From positions 1 to 52,169 of the forward strand of contig QMZV01000002.1 in NCBI GenBank assembly GCA_003663355.1: a stretch of 52,169 nucleotides of DNA, given 5' to 3'. Shown piece by piece: positions 50,114 to 52,169 of the stretch (position 1 is the first letter of the stretch; every line of letters starts with the position of its first letter). The stretch comes from Candidatus Aenigmatarchaeota archaeon (GTDB lineage: Archaea; Aenigmatarchaeota; Aenigmatarchaeia; QMZS01). Both the position numbers and the translations under genes were made by a program. A model generated the notes under the pieces. The model worked only from the letters and a program-made list of their open reading frames with translations. It did no database searches and had not been told where the DNA came from.

Positions 50114-50759
50114 ATTTCTTCAATTTCTTTAGAACTTTCTTTAAGGCACTTTGTAGGTTAGATTCTTGCTTTTCTTCCTCTTTTATTTTTTGCCTTATTT
50201 CTTCTATTTGTGCAATACTATTCCCTATTGAAATCGGTGTTGTACCTATTTTACTTGAGATCTCTTCTAGAGATAATTCATCCTTTTTTTCTGCTAAATA
50301 AATACAAGCACCTGCTATAGGACGAAAAGCGAAAGCGTATTCTTCAATATCTTTTTCAACAGAGTCATATAAAGATATGGCATTTTTTGTTTCTTCTTCA
50401 TCTAGTTCTAATTTTGGACCGTATACACTTATAAGTTTCTTTATAAATGCACTTCTGGGTATAATAGGTGGTTTTTCTCCATATTCTCTAGAAATCTTTG
50501 TAGATATTTTTGCAATATATCGAGGGTCTTCTCCAAGAGACTCTGCAATTTCCTCATATATTACTTGTTCACCTCTTTTTATAAGTTCTATATAGGCTAA
50601 AGCACCTGCTAATGCTGTTCTCCTTGGAATTCTCTTTTTTTCCTTTCTTTTTTCTTCTGTATAAGTTTCATATCTTTTCAGCATATTGTCTGCTACTTCT
50701 TTTCCATAATCCACTTGTATTATCTTGTATATTTGATCCATATTTAATGCTGATCTCAT
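50094..50759 (-). CDS. TFB-like cyclin-fold protein without zinc ribbon
   Basis: A 221-residue protein from ATG 50759, which lies about 28 bp after TATTTAAAG; a longer frame to 50813 is therefore unlikely. It has two cyclin-like helical repeats: RRTALAGALAYIELIKRGEQ with YEEIAESLGEDPRYIAKIS, and FRPIAGACIYLAEKKDELSL with EEISSKIGTTPISIGNSIA. This is the TFIIB core pattern, but no Cys ribbon or B-finger is present. The C-terminus is a charged helix. It may be a divergent factor or an anti-factor. A second ATPase gene lies just upstream. Confidence 0.72.
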   Translation of the reverse strand: MRSALNMDQIYKIIQVDYGKEVADNMLKRYETYTEEKRKEKKRIPRRTALAGALAYIELIKRGEQVIYEEIAESLGEDPRYIAKISTKISREYGEKPPIIPRSAFIKKLISVYGPKLELDEEETKNAISLYDSVEKDIEEYAFAFRPIAGACIYLAEKKDELSLEEISSKIGTTPISIGNSIAQIEEIRQKIKEEEKQESNLQSALKKVLKKLKKFSLKPS

Positions 50760-50933
50760 AAAAATAAAATGTAAAAAAACTTTAAATACCCAATTATTAA
50801 TAAGTAAATACATTTGATTTTACAGATATAAATTGAATAAGAGAGAAAAAGATAATGTTTATAGTTTAATAGAAGAGACACAATTCACATTGGTTTATTG
50901 CCTTCCACTTGAAATAAAAGGGTCATAGTCTAA

Positions 50934-50950
50934 TTATTACACTGTTATAA
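50934..50950. repeat. 17-bp palindrome, copy H
   Basis: TTATTACACTGTTATAA, 28 bp beyond the stop of the AAA+ ATPase gene and upstream of the TFB-like gene. Confidence 0.8.
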
Positions 50951-50978
50951 TTTTTCTCTTCACCAAGAATTGAAAGTG

Positions 50979-52037
50979 CTAATATCTTACCAACATTGTT
51001 CTTGTAGAAGGGCTCAATTTGTAATAATAGGTTTTTCCTGTTTTTTCTCTTTCAACATATCCTTCTTCCAAAAGTCTTTTTAACAAATTATTTATTGCTC
51101 TTAAAGCATGTTTATCAGAAGGATAATCAGGAAGATATTTTATAATTTCATTAGGAGTTATTGGTTCATGTTCTACAAGAATATCAATAATTTTTCTCTG
51201 CTTCCCAGACAAATCTTTTAATTTTTCAAGATTTATCTTCTTTTCCTCTTTTCCCGTTTTTTTATCTATAAGATTAATATCAATAATTTCAGAATCATGT
51301 TCGGCACCAAGATTTAATAAATCATTGCATAATAGAATAACATCTCTTGGAAAACCCCCTGTTCTGGAATAAATATATTCAATTACATTATAAGTAAAAG
51401 GTTTTATATCAGTTCCTCCAACATTTTCTATTCTTCTTCTTATTAATTCTTCTGTTTCTTCTTTTGTTAGGGCGTTTAATTCAATTCTTTCCACAATTCT
51501 TTTTTTAAGAGTCTCTAGATTTTTTGTTAGTATATCATCAAATACAGGCAAAGCAGAAAAAACAATGGTCAGATTTTGCACTTGATCGGAAATTACTCTA
51601 AACCACTCTAAAACTTCAATACTTGCCTCATGTGCTTCATCAACAAACAAAACTTTTGGTTTTTTTATTATTTTATTCAGAAAAAAAGGCAAATATTCTA
51701 TTTTTTTTGGTTTTCTTATAAAAATTTTCTTAAAAAAAGGCAAATCTCTAATAAAAAAATCTGAAATACTGAGCAAACCTGAAATTTCTCTCGGAGGTTT
51801 GTTTAATACAATAAAATTGTTGTTTTTTTTAGAAACATACGAAATTATGCTTGTTTTTCCAGATCCTGTTGGTCCTGTAAGCAAAATAATCTTTTGTTGC
51901 TGCTCTATATTCTTTAGCAATTTTGTTATTTGCTGATTGTATCCAACAACCAAAAAAGGATTTATCTCTAAAGTAAATGGATTTCTTCTCAGGTTTTGTT
52001 TTCTTAACCAATCTTTATATTTTTCTAATCCATCCAT
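50979..52037 (-). CDS. AAA+ ATPase, Cdc6/ExeA-like, with C-terminal winged helix
   Basis: A 352-residue ATPase. An N-terminal LRRNPFTLEINPFLVVGYNQ leads to Walker A GPTGSGKT (55-62), Walker B PKVLFVDEAHEASIEVLEWF, sensor 1 IVFSALP, and arginine motif ERIELNALTKEETEELIRRR. TGGFPRDVILLCNDLL resembles sensor 2, and a winged helix (about 275-350) ends the chain. The overall plan is that of Orc1/Cdc6 or ExeA/TniB-like ATPases. An array of GTTCACG iterons starts 12 bp before its ATG, suggesting that it binds there. Confidence 0.8.
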   Translation of the reverse strand: MDGLEKYKDWLRKQNLRRNPFTLEINPFLVVGYNQQITKLLKNIEQQQKIILLTGPTGSGKTSIISYVSKKNNNFIVLNKPPREISGLLSISDFFIRDLPFFKKIFIRKPKKIEYLPFFLNKIIKKPKVLFVDEAHEASIEVLEWFRVISDQVQNLTIVFSALPVFDDILTKNLETLKKRIVERIELNALTKEETEELIRRRIENVGGTDIKPFTYNVIEYIYSRTGGFPRDVILLCNDLLNLGAEHDSEIIDINLIDKKTGKEEKKINLEKLKDLSGKQRKIIDILVEHEPITPNEIIKYLPDYPSDKHALRAINNLLKRLLEEGYVEREKTGKTYYYKLSPSTRTMLVRY

Positions 52038-52048
52038 ACTTTTACCAA

Positions 52049-52169
52049 GTTCACGTGAAGTTCACGCCAAGTTCACGTTGTTCACGTGAACTTCTTATTT
52101 TGGCGTTTATCCTTAAAATTTTGGACTTTACGTTCACGTGAAGTTCACGTTATGTTCACGCAAGTTCAC
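52049..52169. repeat. GTTCACG iteron array (runs off the window)
   Basis: Seven GTTCACG units at 52049, 52060, 52071, 52080, 52132, 52143 and 52154, and an eighth cut by the window end at 52164. Spacing within the clusters is 9-11 bp, i.e. about one helix turn. Unit four forms GTTCACGTGAAC (52080-52091). The two clusters flank an AT-rich stretch with CTTAAAATTTTGGAC. Confidence 0.88.

Noticed and set aside
1..52169. CRISPR array, rRNA genes or full insertion sequences
   Set aside because: No regularly spaced long repeats, no rRNA-like GC-rich blocks and no transposase frame were found; the Cas4-like gene stands alone.

Overview
This window is archaeal, AT-rich chromosomal DNA. It encodes TBP, TFB, MCM, Orc1/Cdc6, GINS, an XPD-type helicase, an archaeal TrpRS, RtcB with an intein, an intron-containing tRNA, GTP-dependent dephospho-CoA kinase and a bifunctional PGI/PMI. 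Many genes are leaderless, with a TATA box about 25 bp before the ATG. Low GC, small gaps, ATGA overlaps and isolated single-copy informational genes suit a DPANN or other small-genome archaeon, but I cannot place it further.

Layout. 1-4500: a truncated flippase-like membrane protein, a DPM-like glycosyltransferase, a wHTH regulator, a radical-SAM protein of the tetraether lipid synthase type and a BadF/GlcNAc-kinase-like protein. 5.4-9 kb: phosphomannomutase, sugar-1-P nucleotidylyltransferase, uL6 and dephospho-CoA kinase. 9-15.9 kb: membrane-anchored Lon-like protease, GH130, PGI/PMI, a PLP decarboxylase, a nucleotidyltransferase-like protein and a TIM-barrel protein. 15.8-18 kb: accessory region with decayed PIN toxins and a COG1373-type ATPase bounded by 62-bp direct repeats. 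18-23 kb: endonuclease IV, secreted or anchored proteins, a Cas4-like nuclease and CMP kinase. 23-29.5 kb: EF-2 remnant, MCM, CBS protein, DUF167, a radical-SAM protein and PadR. 29.5-34.6 kb: accessory region with a pRiA4b-ORF3 pair, AbiE type IV toxin-antitoxin and a second COG1373-type ATPase. 34.9-47.5 kb: XPD, TFB, ATP-grasp, RtcB with intein, intron-bearing tRNA, TrpRS, a Wzx-like flippase, Hsp20, TBP and a HAD phosphatase. 47-52 kb: pilin-like protein, GINS, Orc1/Cdc6, a TFB-like cyclin-fold protein and a second AAA+ ATPase next to an iteron array.

Sugar activation (PMM, nucleotidylyltransferase, PGI/PMI), glycosyltransferase and flippases point to surface glycan synthesis. Replication genes (MCM, GINS, Orc1) and basal transcription factors (TBP, TFB) are concentrated here.

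Main points for a second look: an iteron array (GTTCACG at about 11-bp steps) before a Cdc6/ExeA-like ATPase; a 17-bp palindrome family in intergenic DNA; a GINS gene split by one in-frame TAA; an intein at the catalytic Cys of RtcB beside an intron-bearing tRNA; operators at AbiE and ATPase genes; and an unusual number of gene fragments (EF-2, PIN, flavin reductase, phosphoesterase, GH130).
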